DNA of 64,000 nt from Christiangramia sp. (GTDB taxonomy: Bacteria > Bacteroidota > Bacteroidia > Flavobacteriales > Flavobacteriaceae): contig NZ_JAPYPC010000003.1 in the NCBI RefSeq assembly GCF_029937855.1, positions 62,001-126,000 on the forward strand, given 5' to 3'. Each line of letters starts with the position of its first letter. Positions within the stretch are counted from its first letter, which is position 1. The position numbers were made by a program, and so were the translations under genes. Below, piece after piece: positions 10,312 to 19,458 of the stretch. The notes under the pieces were generated by a model. That model saw only the letters and a list, made by a program, of their open reading frames with translations, did no database searches and had not been told where the DNA came from.

Positions 10312-10836
10312 TTATTTTCCTATTTTCCATCCCAGTTGGAATCCAAACAATGGCCTAAAATAAGTGTCACCCGAATCGTTAAAACCCATTCCTAACCCAA
10401 GGTTCAGGTTCAATTTAAATCCACTGTTGTAAACTCTCTGTAATCCCCAGGCCGGCCCCACAAAAGCACCATAATTATTATCATATTCCAGATCTCCTAT
10501 AATGGGATTTCCACTATTTATAGAGGCTACACCCGCTATATAATTCGCCGAATTTTCGGAAATTTTCCTGCCCTTATCTGCCCTTTTTTCAAAATTATAA
10601 TAATAACGGTATTGGCCTTCCAAACCGGGATAAACACCATAGGCCTCCCCAAAGGTCGCAGAATACTGGTAAGTAAAACCAACACCTAAATTCAAATCTA
10701 TGGTGGAACGGCTGGAAATGGATGCTTCGTATTCAACGGAGGGAGCTAGAAAGTTTAATGAAAACTGACTATTTGTTTGCTGGGCAGTTGAAGTAATTCC
10801 TGAAAAGAGGAAAATTAGAAAAAGGAAATTCTTCAT
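10312..10836 (-). CDS. Secreted outer-membrane-type protein of unknown function
   Basis: 174 residues with an N-terminal signal peptide (MKNFLFLIFLFSGITSTAQ, cleavage after about residue 19). The mature part has alternating-strand patterns (STIDLNLGVGFTYQYS, FKLNLNLGLGMGF) and a C-terminal strand ending in GWKIGK, consistent with a small beta-barrel. No family was recognised. It precedes the 217-residue gene by 4 bases. The MITE-like repeat at 10911-11050 lies 74 bases upstream and separates it from carA. Confidence 0.65.
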   Translation of the reverse strand: MKNFLFLIFLFSGITSTAQQTNSQFSLNFLAPSVEYEASISSRSTIDLNLGVGFTYQYSATFGEAYGVYPGLEGQYRYYYNFEKRADKGRKISENSANYIAGVASINSGNPIIGDLEYDNNYGAFVGPAWGLQRVYNSGFKLNLNLGLGMGFNDSGDTYFRPLFGFQLGWKIGK

Positions 10837-10910
10837 TAAAAAGATTTGATGATCAAATCTAGACTTATTTCATATAATACCAAACTTTTTTTATCTCTAA
10901 GAGTAATAAA

Positions 10911-11050
10911 AAAGAGGCTATCTAGAAAGTCCTTATTTCGTCCAGCTGAACTTGATTCAGCTACTAATTGATATTGATTTTCAATTAGTTTAAATCCTAA
11001 AATAAATTCAGAAGGACGTTTTTTTTTTTGACTTTCTAGACAGCCTCTTT
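10911..11050. repeat. MITE-like element with 21-bp terminal inverted repeats
   Basis: The arms at 10911-10931 and 11030-11050 are inverted copies matching at 20 of 21 positions, beginning AAAGAGGCT and containing TCTAGAAAGTC. Nested inside are a second inverted pair (CGTCC 10939-10943 / GGACG 11014-11018), a hairpin CTAATTGA/TCAATTAG and a run of T. No coding capacity is present. The end sequence resembles terminal repeats of insertion sequences common in Bacteroidota, so it is probably a non-autonomous element or IS remnant. On the minus strand the distal arm is followed by TTTTTT, so it can also act as a carA terminator. Confidence 0.7.
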
Positions 11051-11070
11051 CAAAAATTAATATTATAAGA

Positions 11071-12183
11071 CTAAGCTTTTACCGACTTAATCCTGTCTAT
11101 AAATTCATCAAATAAATAGCTGGCATCATGCGGTCCGGGACTTGCTTCCGGGTGATACTGCACTGAAAATACATTCTTATTCTTCATGGCTAGCCCTCCA
11201 ACAGTTCCGTCGTTAAGACAAACGTGAGTCACTTCAACATCTTGATGAGCCTGCGTTTCTTCAATATCTACAGAGAAACCATGGTTTTGAGAAGTAATTT
11301 CGCCTTTACCTGTCACCATATTCTTCACAGGGTGGTTTATACCCCTATGTCCATGGTGCATTTTATAAGTTTTAATACCGTTTGCTAAGGCAATAATCTG
11401 ATGTCCTAAACAAATCCCGAATAAAGGATGATCCTTTTCAATGATGGTTTTAGTTACATTTATCGCACTTTCTAAAGGCTGTGGGTCCCCAGGCCCATTC
11501 GAAAGAAAGTAGCCGTCAGGATTCCATGCTTTCATATCTTCATAAGTAGCGTCGTAGGGAAAAACCTTGATATAAGCATCCCTCTCAGAAAGGTTTCTAA
11601 GAATATTGGTTTTAATTCCAACATCTAAAGCAGCGATCTTATAAGTAGCATTCTCATTTCCGAAATAGTACGCTTCTTTGGTTGAAACTTTTGAAGCAAG
11701 TTCCAATCCATTCATATCCGGTACTTCCGCTAACTGCTTTTTTAGACCCTCAATATTAGAGACATCTGTAGAAATAATAGCATTCATTGCTCCATTTTCA
11801 CGAATATAGGTTACCAGAGCCCTGGTATCCACATCAGATATGGCAAAAATGTTATTCTTATCCAGAAAATCCTCTAGTGTTTTGTCAGCTGCAGGTCTAG
11901 ATTCTGTATAACTAAAATTTTTACAGATTAAACCTGCGATCTTAGCACCATCCGATTCATTTTCATTTTCATTGGTACCATAATTACCAATATGTGCATT
12001 GGTAGTCACCATTAACTGTCCGAAGTAGGAAGGATCTGTAAATATTTCCTGGTAACCGGTCATTCCGGTATTAAAACAAACCTCTCCAGAAGCATTTCCT
12101 TCTTTATTTCCAACTGATTTGCCATAGAAGATTGTGCCGTCTTCTAATAAAATAATTGCTTTTCTTTTAGCCTGATATTTCAT
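11071..12183 (-). CDS. carA: Carbamoyl-phosphate synthase small subunit (glutaminase)
   Basis: 370 residues. The N-terminal CPSase small-subunit domain (LEDGTIFYGKSVG, FNTGMTGYQEIFTDPSY) is followed by a class I glutamine amidotransferase domain with the nucleophile in GICLGHQI (Cys about 257) and His-Glu in YHPEASPGP (about 345). It supplies ammonia from glutamine to CarB for pyrimidine and arginine synthesis. No carB is in the window. The start at 12183 follows the stop of the 12186-12881 gene by 2 bases, suggesting coupled expression. carA downstream of rplQ is a common flavobacterial order. Confidence 0.97.
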   Translation of the reverse strand: MKYQAKRKAIILLEDGTIFYGKSVGNKEGNASGEVCFNTGMTGYQEIFTDPSYFGQLMVTTNAHIGNYGTNENENESDGAKIAGLICKNFSYTESRPAADKTLEDFLDKNNIFAISDVDTRALVTYIRENGAMNAIISTDVSNIEGLKKQLAEVPDMNGLELASKVSTKEAYYFGNENATYKIAALDVGIKTNILRNLSERDAYIKVFPYDATYEDMKAWNPDGYFLSNGPGDPQPLESAINVTKTIIEKDHPLFGICLGHQIIALANGIKTYKMHHGHRGINHPVKNMVTGKGEITSQNHGFSVDIEETQAHQDVEVTHVCLNDGTVGGLAMKNKNVFSVQYHPEASPGPHDASYLFDEFIDRIKSVKA

Positions 12184-12185
12184 AG

Positions 12186-12881
12186 TTATTTTATAGTGGT
12201 ATAATATTGAAAAATTTTCTTAATGTCTAATTCCTTCTTATAGGACAAATCATTTTTCTTCACAAAATGCCTGATAAAATCACTTTTTGAATCAAAGAAG
12301 TTTAGAATCTCTCTTTTTCTTAAATTAATTTGTTTTAAATTCCCATAATTGCCTAGAGAGCTATAATAATTTAATTCCTTTTCTATTTTATCAGGAAAAT
12401 CATATCTGCCAGTGATAAGGTTAAGCTCAGCTTCCTTAATTTTCGTTTGATAATTTTTAACCAGGATTACATCCCCCTGCTCAAAAATGATTTCCGAAAA
12501 AACAGCCTTAGACCCAGGTATTTTAATAGGTTTAAATAATCGATTATTTATAGACAAACTATCGATTGTAGAAGAATTTATAGAAAATACGGAATCTTTG
12601 GAAAGTCTTATTTCAAGAAGTTCCTTTTTAAGATTATAATTAAATGATCTTAATTTTACCGCCTTCCTGTTTGTATAAAGAATAGCATAATTATCCCAAT
12701 CTTCAAATAAATAAAAGGTGCCATCTATGTTTTTATTAAAGGACTGAATAGTTGGAGTCTGCCCTAAAGATGAGTTAGCCAAATAGGAGTTAACGTCAAT
12801 TGCATTTGTTTCTGGTTTCTCCTGAGCTAATACAGGAATGACCGGAATCAAATACAAAACAAATATTAAAATATTTTTCAT
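12186..12881 (-). CDS. Secreted protein of unknown function between rplQ and carA
   Basis: 231 residues with a signal peptide (MKNILIFVLYLIPVIPVLAQ, cleavage after about residue 20). The mature part is rich in Asn, Ser, Lys and short strands, with no recognised motif and no Cys. It sits after the superoperon terminator and ends 2 bases before carA. The 87-base upstream gap is mostly terminator sequence, so a promoter is not obvious. The gene interrupts an otherwise expected rplQ-carA neighbourhood and is probably lineage-specific. No function is proposed. Confidence 0.7.
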   Translation of the reverse strand: MKNILIFVLYLIPVIPVLAQEKPETNAIDVNSYLANSSLGQTPTIQSFNKNIDGTFYLFEDWDNYAILYTNRKAVKLRSFNYNLKKELLEIRLSKDSVFSINSSTIDSLSINNRLFKPIKIPGSKAVFSEIIFEQGDVILVKNYQTKIKEAELNLITGRYDFPDKIEKELNYYSSLGNYGNLKQINLRKREILNFFDSKSDFIRHFVKKNDLSYKKELDIKKIFQYYTTIK

Positions 12882-12901
12882 AACATATATTTTTAATTAA
12901 T

Positions 12902-12940
12902 GTATAAAAAAAAGGATAAACTATTAAAGCTTATCCTTTT
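12902..12940 (-). terminator. Terminator at the end of the ribosomal superoperon
   Basis: Perfect 10-base arms AAAAGGATAA (12910-12919) and TTATCCTTTT (12931-12940) with an 11-base loop. On the minus strand the stem is followed by further T residues. It lies 28 bases downstream of the rplQ stop. Confidence 0.8.
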
Positions 12941-12968
12941 AAAATTTAGGTTATAAAAAGAATCATTT

Positions 12969-13514
12969 CTACTCTTCTTTTTTATCATCCTTTTTTTCTT
13001 CAGCCTTTGGCTCTTCAGCTTTAGGCGTTTCTTTTTTAGTCTCTTCAACAGAAGCCTCTTTTGGTTGTGCTGTTGAAGCTGTATCTTCAGTCTTCTTCTT
13101 ACCAGCACGACGAGTAGATTTCTTCTTCTTAGTCTTCTCACCTACATTGTAAGTTTCATTGAAGTCTACTAATTCTACTAGCGCCATTTCTGCAGCATCT
13201 CCAAGACGACTACCAAGTTTAATAACTCTGGTATATCCTCCCGGACGGTCTCCTACTTTAGGAGCTACTTCACGAAAAAGTTCGCTTACCGCTTCTTTGC
13301 TTCGAAGTTTACTAAACACGATACGTCTGTTATGAGTAGTATCTTCTTTAGACTTTGTTACTAACGGCTCAACAAATACCTTTAAGGCTTTTGCCTTAGC
13401 TACAGTAGTATTGATTCGTTTGTGCTCAATTAGGGAACATGCCATATTCGCAAGCATTGCCTTACGATGTGCAGTTTTTCTACCTAAGTGATTTATTTTT
13501 TTTCCGTGTCTCAT
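12969..13514 (-). CDS. rplQ: 50S ribosomal protein L17 with charged C-terminal tail
   Basis: 181 residues. Residues 1 to about 120 are canonical L17 ([20 protein letters not shown] at the start, [17 protein letters not shown] near the end of the fold). Residues from about 130 onward form a Lys/Glu/Ala-rich tail ([20 protein letters not shown] and similar) that E. coli L17 (127 residues) lacks but that is seen in other Bacteroidota. L17 lies near the exit-tunnel face of the large subunit. It is the last gene of the superoperon, 96 bases after rpoA, and a terminator follows. Confidence 0.96.
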   Translation of the reverse strand: MRHGKKINHLGRKTAHRKAMLANMACSLIEHKRINTTVAKAKALKVFVEPLVTKSKEDTTHNRRIVFSKLRSKEAVSELFREVAPKVGDRPGGYTRVIKLGSRLGDAAEMALVELVDFNETYNVGEKTKKKKSTRRAGKKKTEDTASTAQPKEASVEETKKETPKAEEPKAEEKKDDKKEE

Positions 13515-13610
13515 GACATTTTTTGTTTCATCATCTTGCTGCGACCCTTTATGGGGAGCAAAATATGATGGTTATTATATTATAGATTTGGACTGATGTT
13601 ATAAAAACAA

Positions 13611-14603
13611 CTAGTCTTTATCAAGTTTATATTTAGAAAGGTCCATTCCAAAGTTTAAACCTTTGTTGCTAACAAGCTCTTCCAATTCAGTAAGTGATTT
13701 TTTACCGAAGTTTCTGAATTTCATAAGATCGTTCTTATTGTAAGAAACAAGGTCTCCAAGCGTATCAACTTCTGCAGCCTTAAGACAGTTTAAAGCTCTT
13801 ACTGAAAGATCCAGATCTACCAACTTCGTTTTAAGAAGTTGTCTCATGTGAAGGGACTCTTCATCATAAGTTTCAGTTTGAGCGATCTCATCAGCCTCCA
13901 AGGTAATTCTCTCATCAGAGAATAACATGAAATGGTGAATAAGAGTCTTCGCTGCTTCAGTTAAAGCATCTTTTGGATGAATAGAACCGTCACTGATGAT
14001 TTCAAACACCAGTTTTTCATAGTCAGTCTTCTGTTCTACACGAAAGTTCTCGATGCTATATTTTACATTCTTTATAGGAGTGTAAATAGAATCTACAAAA
14101 ATGGTCCCTAAAGGAGCATTGGCTTTCTTGTTTTCTTCAGCCGGAACATAACCTCTACCCTTTTCGATAGTAACCTCCATGTTCAGGCTTACTTTCTTAT
14201 CCATGTGGCAAATTACCTGATCTGGGTTAAGAACCTGGAATCCTGAAATGAATTTCTGGAAGTGACCGGCAGTTAACTGCTCTTCTCCTGAAACTGAAAT
14301 GGTAACCGATTCGTTATCGATCTCATCGATTTGCCTTTTAAACCTTACTTGCTTAAGGTTAAGAATAATTTCAGTTACGTCTTCCACTACACCTGCGATG
14401 GTAGAGAATTCGTGATCTACCCCTTCAATTCTTACTGAAGTGATCGCGAAACCTTCCAAAGAAGATAAAAGCACTCGTCTTAAAGCGTTACCAACAGTTA
14501 ATCCATAACCAGGCTCCAAAGGGCGAAATTCAAATTTCCCTTCGAAATCTGTTGAATCAATCATTATAACTTTATCGGGCTTCTGAAAATTTAGTATTGC
14601 CAT
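13611..14603 (-). CDS. rpoA: RNA polymerase alpha subunit
   Basis: 330 residues. The N-terminal dimerisation domain (residues 1 to about 230) contains [20 protein letters not shown], the alpha-alpha contact helix; the C-terminal domain (about 250-330) contains the two helix-hairpin-helix segments including [15 protein letters not shown]. Alpha nucleates core RNA polymerase assembly and its C-terminal domain contacts UP elements and activators. It follows rpsD by 22 bases in the alpha-operon order rpmJ-rpsM-rpsK-rpsD-rpoA-rplQ. Confidence 0.98.
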   Translation of the reverse strand: MAILNFQKPDKVIMIDSTDFEGKFEFRPLEPGYGLTVGNALRRVLLSSLEGFAITSVRIEGVDHEFSTIAGVVEDVTEIILNLKQVRFKRQIDEIDNESVTISVSGEEQLTAGHFQKFISGFQVLNPDQVICHMDKKVSLNMEVTIEKGRGYVPAEENKKANAPLGTIFVDSIYTPIKNVKYSIENFRVEQKTDYEKLVFEIISDGSIHPKDALTEAAKTLIHHFMLFSDERITLEADEIAQTETYDEESLHMRQLLKTKLVDLDLSVRALNCLKAAEVDTLGDLVSYNKNDLMKFRNFGKKSLTELEELVSNKGLNFGMDLSKYKLDKD

Positions 14604-14625
14604 ATTTCGACTTCTGTGTGAATTA

Positions 14626-15231
14626 TTATTTCGAATATAATTCGACTATAAATTGCTCGTTAATGTTTTCAGGAATCTGAACTCTTCCAGGAACAGATAC
14701 GAAAGTTCCTTCTTTCTTTTCTGAATTCCATGAAATCCATTCGTAAACACTGCTGTTATTTGATAATGATTCCTGAACCACAGCAAGTGATTTAGATTTT
14801 TCTCTAACACCAACAACATCACCAGCCTTTAGGTGGTAAGAAGGGATGTTTACCAATTCTCCGTTAACAGTGATATGACGGTGACCAACTAATTGACGGG
14901 CAGCTCTTCTTGATGGAGCAACTCCCATACGGTACACTACATTATCTAAACGAGACTCGCAAAGTTGAAGAAGTACCTCACCGGTAATTCCCTGTGCACG
15001 AGTCGCTTTTTCAAACATGTTGCGGAATTGACGCTCAAGAATACCATAGGTATACTTGGCTTTTTGCTTCTCCATTAACTGGATAGCGTATTCAGATTTT
15101 TTTCCACGACGACGGTTATTACCGTGCTGTCCTGGAGGATAATTTCTTTTTTCGAAAGATTTGTCGTCTCCAAAAATAGCTTCACCGAATTTACGGGCTA
15201 TTTTAGTTTTTGGACCTGTATATCTTGCCAT
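14626..15231 (-). CDS. rpsD: 30S ribosomal protein S4
   Basis: 201 residues. The N-terminus ([20 protein letters not shown]) lacks the zinc-binding cysteines found in the C+ form, and the S4 RNA-binding domain ([36 protein letters not shown]) is intact at about 90-150. S4 binds 16S rRNA early in 30S assembly and in other bacteria autoregulates the alpha operon. It lies 83 bases downstream of rpsK, a gap that could hold a regulatory leader although no defined structure was found. Confidence 0.97.
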   Translation of the reverse strand: MARYTGPKTKIARKFGEAIFGDDKSFEKRNYPPGQHGNNRRRGKKSEYAIQLMEKQKAKYTYGILERQFRNMFEKATRAQGITGEVLLQLCESRLDNVVYRMGVAPSRRAARQLVGHRHITVNGELVNIPSYHLKAGDVVGVREKSKSLAVVQESLSNNSSVYEWISWNSEKKEGTFVSVPGRVQIPENINEQFIVELYSK

Positions 15232-15314
15232 TACTATAGTTGTTTTAGAAAGGGATTATGAATTAAGGCATTAGTCCTTCGATAATCTAATTCCTCTCCT
15301 ATTAATTAAATTTA

Positions 15315-15716
15315 TTAAACTCTACGTCTTTTAGGTGGACGACAACCATTGTGTGGAAGCGGAGTGATATCAATGATCTCTGTCACTTCTATCCCATTGT
15401 TATGGATAGATCTAATTGCAGATTCCCTACCGTTTCCTGGACCTTTTACATACACCTTTACTTTACGCATTCCAGCTTCATGTGCTACTTTCGACGCATC
15501 TTCAGCCGCTAGCTGCGCAGCATAAGGAGTATTCTTTTTAGATCCTCTAAAGCCCATCTTACCTGCAGACGACCATGCTACCACATCTCCCTTTTTATTG
15601 GTAAGGGAAATAATGATGTTGTTGAAAGAGGCAGTTACGTGTGCTTCACCGTTAGATTCAACGATTACTTTACGTTTTTTCTGAGTTTTAGCTTTTGGAT
15701 TTGCTTTCTTTGCCAT
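15315..15716 (-). CDS. rpsK: 30S ribosomal protein S11
   Basis: 133 residues. Typical S11 features are [20 protein letters not shown], the [20 protein letters not shown] loop and the C-terminal [17 protein letters not shown] tail that contacts the platform of the 30S subunit. It follows rpsM by 8 bases, so the two are almost certainly translated from one transcript. Length and ends agree with the family. Confidence 0.97.
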   Translation of the reverse strand: MAKKANPKAKTQKKRKVIVESNGEAHVTASFNNIIISLTNKKGDVVAWSSAGKMGFRGSKKNTPYAAQLAAEDASKVAHEAGMRKVKVYVKGPGNGRESAIRSIHNNGIEVTEIIDITPLPHNGCRPPKRRRV

Positions 15717-15724
15717 ACTACTTA

Positions 15725-16099
15725 CTATTTAGTTGCTTTCTTCTTGTTGGCAACTGTTTTTCTTCTACCTTTTCTGGTTCTTGAATTGTTCTTAGTTCTT
15801 TGGCCTCTTAAAGGAAGTCCAGCCCTGTGGCGAATTCCTCTATAGCAACCAATGTCCATAAGACGCTTAATGCTCAATTGAACCTCAGTACGTAATTCTC
15901 CTTCGATTGTAAATTGACCAACAGCTTCACGGATCTTACCAATCTCGTCATCGTCCCAATCTGAAACTTTCTTACTCTCGTCTACTTTAGCCTGTGCAAG
16001 TATCTCCTGAGCCCTGCTTTTGCCAATTCCGAAGATATAGGTCAATGCTATAACCCCTCGCTTTTGTTTAGGTATATCTACCCCTGCAATTCTTGCCAT
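15725..16099 (-). CDS. rpsM: 30S ribosomal protein S13
   Basis: 124 residues beginning [20 protein letters not shown], with the helix-two-turn-helix region ([16 protein letters not shown]) and the C-terminal basic extension ([20 protein letters not shown]) that reaches the P-site tRNA. It forms part of the 30S head and bridges to the 50S subunit. It starts 2 bases after the rpmJ stop. Confidence 0.97.
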   Translation of the reverse strand: MARIAGVDIPKQKRGVIALTYIFGIGKSRAQEILAQAKVDESKKVSDWDDDEIGKIREAVGQFTIEGELRTEVQLSIKRLMDIGCYRGIRHRAGLPLRGQRTKNNSRTRKGRRKTVANKKKATK

Positions 16100-16101
16100 A
16101 A

Positions 16102-16218
16102 TTAGCCTTGTCTTTGTTTAAATCTAGGATTCTTTTTGTTAATTACGTAAAGGCGCCCTTTTCTGCGTACTATCTTGCAGTCGGCACTTCTCTTTTTTAT
16201 TGATGCTCTTACTTTCAT
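16102..16218 (-). CDS. rpmJ: 50S ribosomal protein L36, zinc-ligand-poor form
   Basis: A 38-codon gene read directly from the minus strand, from ATG at 16216-16218 to TAA at 16102-16104. It begins [19 protein letters not shown] and ends NPRFKQRQG, which is diagnostic for L36. Zinc-type L36 carries three Cys and a His as metal ligands; only the Cys at position 14 is left here, the expected first ligand being Ser11. It should therefore be a zinc-independent L36. It is the first gene of the alpha-type block, 115 bases after infA, and has a good promoter element upstream. Confidence 0.95.
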   Translation of the reverse strand: MKVRASIKKRSADCKIVRRKGRLYVINKKNPRFKQRQG

Positions 16219-16293
16219 CTTATCTCTTTTTTATTCACTGGCAGAGTTTTACTCATTCAGTGAAATTTTAGCCGTCATAAATTTTTCAGAGTG

Positions 16294-16301
16294 CAAAAGT
16301 A
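16294..16301 (-). promoter_or_regulatory. Internal promoter -7 element (TACTTTTG) before rpmJ
   Basis: TACTTTTG on the minus strand is an exact TAnnTTTG match in the 115-base gap between infA and rpmJ, 75 bases before the rpmJ start. The upstream -33 position carries TTT rather than TTG, 22 bases away. It suggests that rpmJ-rpsM-rpsK-rpsD-rpoA-rplQ can be transcribed independently of the upstream S10/spc genes. Confidence 0.6.
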
Positions 16302-16333
16302 TAAAAAATTTATAAAAGGCTGAAAATTACTTT

Positions 16334-16549
16334 TTAGTATCTGTAAGTTATTCGAGCCTTCGTTAAATCGTAAGGACTCATTTCCAGTTTTACCTTATCA
16401 CCAGGAAGCAATTTTATGTAATGCATACGCATTTTCCCGGAGATGTGGGCAGTCACTACGTGACCATTCTCCAATTCTACACGAAACATCGCATTAGACA
16501 ATGCTTCAATAATAGTTCCGTCCTGTTCAATTGGTGGTTGTTTTGCCAT
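16334..16549 (-). CDS. infA: Translation initiation factor IF-1
   Basis: 71 residues forming one S1-like OB fold: [40 protein letters not shown] and [22 protein letters not shown]-1 occupies the 30S A site during initiation. It starts 3 bases after secY; adk and map, often found between these genes in other phyla, are absent. Confidence 0.97.
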   Translation of the reverse strand: MAKQPPIEQDGTIIEALSNAMFRVELENGHVVTAHISGKMRMHYIKLLPGDKVKLEMSPYDLTKARITYRY

Positions 16550-16552
16550 AAT

Positions 16553-17890
16553 TTAAGCTACTGCTTTTCTGTTTTTACCTGTTTTCATTAATCCGTCATA
16601 GTGCCTATTCAGCAGATAAGAATTTACCTGTTGCATAGTATCTATTGCAACTCCAACCATAATTAAAAGCGAGGTACCCCCAAAGAATAACGCCCAGTTC
16701 TGTTGTACACCCAACAGTTGAACTACTATTGCAGGGAACACTGCAATAAGCGCCAGGAATATAGATCCCGGCAGGGTTATTTGGGACATAATACGATCTA
16801 GATATTCAGAAGTCTCACTTCCGGGACGAATCCCAGGAATAAAACCACCACTTCTCTTAAGATCATCAGCCATTTTATTTGTTGGAACTGTGATCGCAGT
16901 ATAGAAATATGTAAATATAATAATCAATAAAGCGAACACAAGATTATACCAAAATCCGAAAATATTCTGAAAGGCTGCCGTAACACCCTGGGCTGTGTCT
17001 GAGTCTGAAAGACCTGCAACAGCTACAGGAATAAACATAATCGCTTGGGCGAAAATGATAGGCATTACTCCAGAAGCATTTAATTTTAATGGAATATATT
17101 GTCTAGATCCGAAAACATTCTTTTCATATCCACCTGAGGCAGATCTTCTGGCATACTGAACCGGAATTTGGCGCACTGCCATAACCAGCATCACTGAAGC
17201 CATGATAATAGCAAACCAAATAACTAATTCAATTAATATCATCACCAGACCACCATTCGATTCAAATACTCTTGAAGCGAATTCCTGAATAAAGGCTTGT
17301 GGTAAAGTGGCAATAATACCAACCATAATCAATAATGAAATACCGTTACCAATACCTTTATCTGTAATCTTTTCACCGAGCCACATCGCAAATATGGTAC
17401 CTGTAGTAAGGATAATTACAGATGACACCACAAATGTGATATTATCACCCAACATAAACGCTTCTGATGGAAGTGTAGCAAAAAGATTATAAATATAACC
17501 AGGGCCCTGTACCAGGGTAATCGCTATCGTTAACCAACGTGTGATTTGATTGATCTTCTTACGTCCACTCTCTCCTTCTTTCTGTAGTTTTTGCAGATAA
17601 GGAATCGCAATTCCCATCAGCTGAACCACAATCGAAGCAGAAATGTAAGGCATAATACCCAATGCAAAAACAGAGGCATTAGAAAACGCCCCACCTGTAA
17701 AAGCATTAAGCAAACCTAATAAACCACTATCTGTTTGGTTTGCAAGATTTGAAAGCTGTGCGGCATCAATTCCCGGAAGCACTACCTGTGCACCGAAACG
17801 ATATACCAAAAGCAAACCGAGGGTAACTAAAATTCTATTTTTTAGCTCCTCGATTTTCCAAATATTTTTAATCGTATTGATGAATTTCAT
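16553..17890 (-). CDS. secY: Preprotein translocase subunit SecY
   Basis: 445 residues with ten predicted membrane segments. It begins MKFINTIKNIWKIEELKNRI, followed by the plug region, and has the cytoplasmic loop RYYIPLKLN-type segment (here GSRQYIPLKLNASGVMPIIF, about residue 265) and KRSGGFIPGIRPGSET at about 343. It forms the protein-conducting channel of the Sec pathway with SecE and SecG, which are not in the window. It follows rplO by 11 bases, as in most spc operons. Confidence 0.98.
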   Translation of the reverse strand: MKFINTIKNIWKIEELKNRILVTLGLLLVYRFGAQVVLPGIDAAQLSNLANQTDSGLLGLLNAFTGGAFSNASVFALGIMPYISASIVVQLMGIAIPYLQKLQKEGESGRKKINQITRWLTIAITLVQGPGYIYNLFATLPSEAFMLGDNITFVVSSVIILTTGTIFAMWLGEKITDKGIGNGISLLIMVGIIATLPQAFIQEFASRVFESNGGLVMILIELVIWFAIIMASVMLVMAVRQIPVQYARRSASGGYEKNVFGSRQYIPLKLNASGVMPIIFAQAIMFIPVAVAGLSDSDTAQGVTAAFQNIFGFWYNLVFALLIIIFTYFYTAITVPTNKMADDLKRSGGFIPGIRPGSETSEYLDRIMSQITLPGSIFLALIAVFPAIVVQLLGVQQNWALFFGGTSLLIMVGVAIDTMQQVNSYLLNRHYDGLMKTGKNRKAVA

Positions 17891-17901
17891 TTGATTATCT
17901 A

Positions 17902-18354
17902 TTATAAAGTAACAACTTCACCTCCGGCAGCTTCAATAGCTTCTTTCGCTGAGGCCGTAAATTTATGAACAGATATTTTCAACTTTGCCTTTAATTCACC
18001 TCTACCTAATATCTTAACAAGCTCGTTTCTTCCGGCAAGACCGTTTTCAACCAGCACGTCCATATCAACTGTATCCTTAATTCTTCCTTCGTCTACCAGA
18101 TTCTGAAGAGTATCAAGGTTGATCCCCTGGTACACTTTACGGTTTCTGTTAGTGAATCCAAATTTAGGAACACGTCTTTGAAGTGGCATTTGCCCACCTT
18201 CAAAACCAATCTTTTTAGAATAACCAGAACGTGATTTGGCTCCTTTGTGACCTCTGGTAGCGGTTCCGCCTTTACCAGATCCTTCACCACGACCAATACG
18301 CTTGCTATTTTTTCTAACTGAACCTTCTGCAGGTTTTAAGTTACTTAAATCCAT
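17902..18354 (-). CDS. rplO: 50S ribosomal protein L15
   Basis: 150 residues. The N-terminus MDLSNLKPAEGSVRKNSKRI leads into the Gly/Arg-rich extended segment (GRGEGSGKGGTATRGHKGAK) that threads into 23S rRNA, and the C-terminal domain contains EAAGGEVV. It follows rpmD by 9 bases. A late 50S assembly protein. Confidence 0.97.
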   Translation of the reverse strand: MDLSNLKPAEGSVRKNSKRIGRGEGSGKGGTATRGHKGAKSRSGYSKKIGFEGGQMPLQRRVPKFGFTNRNRKVYQGINLDTLQNLVDEGRIKDTVDMDVLVENGLAGRNELVKILGRGELKAKLKISVHKFTASAKEAIEAAGGEVVTL

Positions 18355-18363
18355 GAGAGATTA

Positions 18364-18546
18364 TTATTTTGTTTCTTCAACAGAAACTAAGTGTTTAACT
18401 TTATTTACCATACCAAGGATGTTTGGCGTATCGTCATGCTCAACCGTCTGCCCGATCTTCTTTAGTCCTAATGACTCAAGAACAAGCTTTTGATTCTTCG
18501 TGCGGTTGATGGCACTTTTTACTTTTGTGACTTTTATCTTTCCCAT
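18364..18546 (-). CDS. rpmD: 50S ribosomal protein L30
   Basis: 60 residues. The ATG at 18544-18546 is chosen because [20 protein letters not shown] is the normal L30 N-terminus; a longer open frame to 18618 would overlap rpsE and add a non-homologous 24-residue extension. The core [20 protein letters not shown] matches the family. It starts 13 bases after the rpsE stop. Confidence 0.95.
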   Translation of the reverse strand: MGKIKVTKVKSAINRTKNQKLVLESLGLKKIGQTVEHDDTPNILGMVNKVKHLVSVEETK

Positions 18547-18559
18547 CTTATTCCTTGAT

Positions 18560-19084
18560 TTATCCTTTAAAAACCTTTTCCAATGAAACACCTCTCTGTT
18601 TCGCAACAGTTTCAGCACTTCTTAATTGCAGTAAGGCATCAAAAGTAGCTTTTACAACATTGTGAGGGTTCGAAGATCCCTGGTTCTTAGAAAGTACATC
18701 ATGCACTCCTACAGATTCCAATACCGCACGAATCGCACCACCGGCAATAATACCGGTACCGGCAGCAGCTGGAAGCAACATTACTCTTGCTCCTCCGTAC
18801 TTACCTTTTTGTTCGTGAGGTAAAGTTCCTTTATGTAAAGGAATGCGTACCAGATTTTTCTTAGCGTCTTCTACTGCCTTAGAAATAGCGTCTGCAACTT
18901 CCTTGGATTTACCCAGTCCCTGTCCTACAACACCATTTTCATCTCCAACTACAACAATAGCAGAAAATCCAAATGCTCTACCACCTTTTGTAACCTTAGT
19001 AACACGTTGTACTCCAACCAAACGATCTTTTAATTCAAGACCTCCTGGTTTTACATGTTCTACGTTTTTATAATCTTGATACAT
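18560..19084 (-). CDS. rpsE: 30S ribosomal protein S5
   Basis: 174 residues with the N-terminal double-stranded RNA-binding domain ([40 protein letters not shown]) and the C-terminal domain ([34 protein letters not shown]). S5 is important for 30S accuracy and helicase activity at the mRNA entry. It follows rplR by 5 bases. Confidence 0.97.
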
Positions 19085-19089
19085 ATTTT

Positions 19090-19446
19090 CTAGAATTTTA
19101 GTCCGCCTTCGCGAGCACCCTCTGCTAATGATTTAACTCTACCGTGATATAAATATCCTCCTCTATCGAAAGAAATAGTATCTATTCCGGCTTTTTTCGC
19201 CTTTTCTGCAATAGCTTTTCCTACCATTACAGCCTGCTCTTTTCTATCTGCAGAAGCAGAAGCGATATCCTTATCTCTTGAAGAAGCCGATGCTAAGGTC
19301 TTGCCTTCCACGTCGTCTATAATCTGAGCATAAATTTCTCTATTGCTTCTAAAAACAGATAATCTAGGACGGCTTGTTGTTCCAACGATATCCTTACGGA
19401 TACGTTTTCTAATTTTATTTCTTCTATCTAATTTTGATAATGCCAT
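19090..19446 (-). CDS. rplR: 50S ribosomal protein L18
   Basis: 118 residues. Conserved parts are [40 protein letters not shown] and the C-terminal [20 protein letters not shown]. It binds 5S rRNA together with L5. It lies 12 bases after rplF. Confidence 0.97.
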
Positions 19447-19458
19447 AACTAAACTTTA

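Noticed and set aside
12893-13141. 82-codon Arg/Lys-rich frame on the minus strand
   Set aside because: An out-of-frame shadow of the rplQ tail crossing the terminator.
18547-18618. Longer N-terminus for L30
   Set aside because: It overlaps rpsE and adds 24 residues foreign to L30; MGKIKVTK at 18546 is the normal start.
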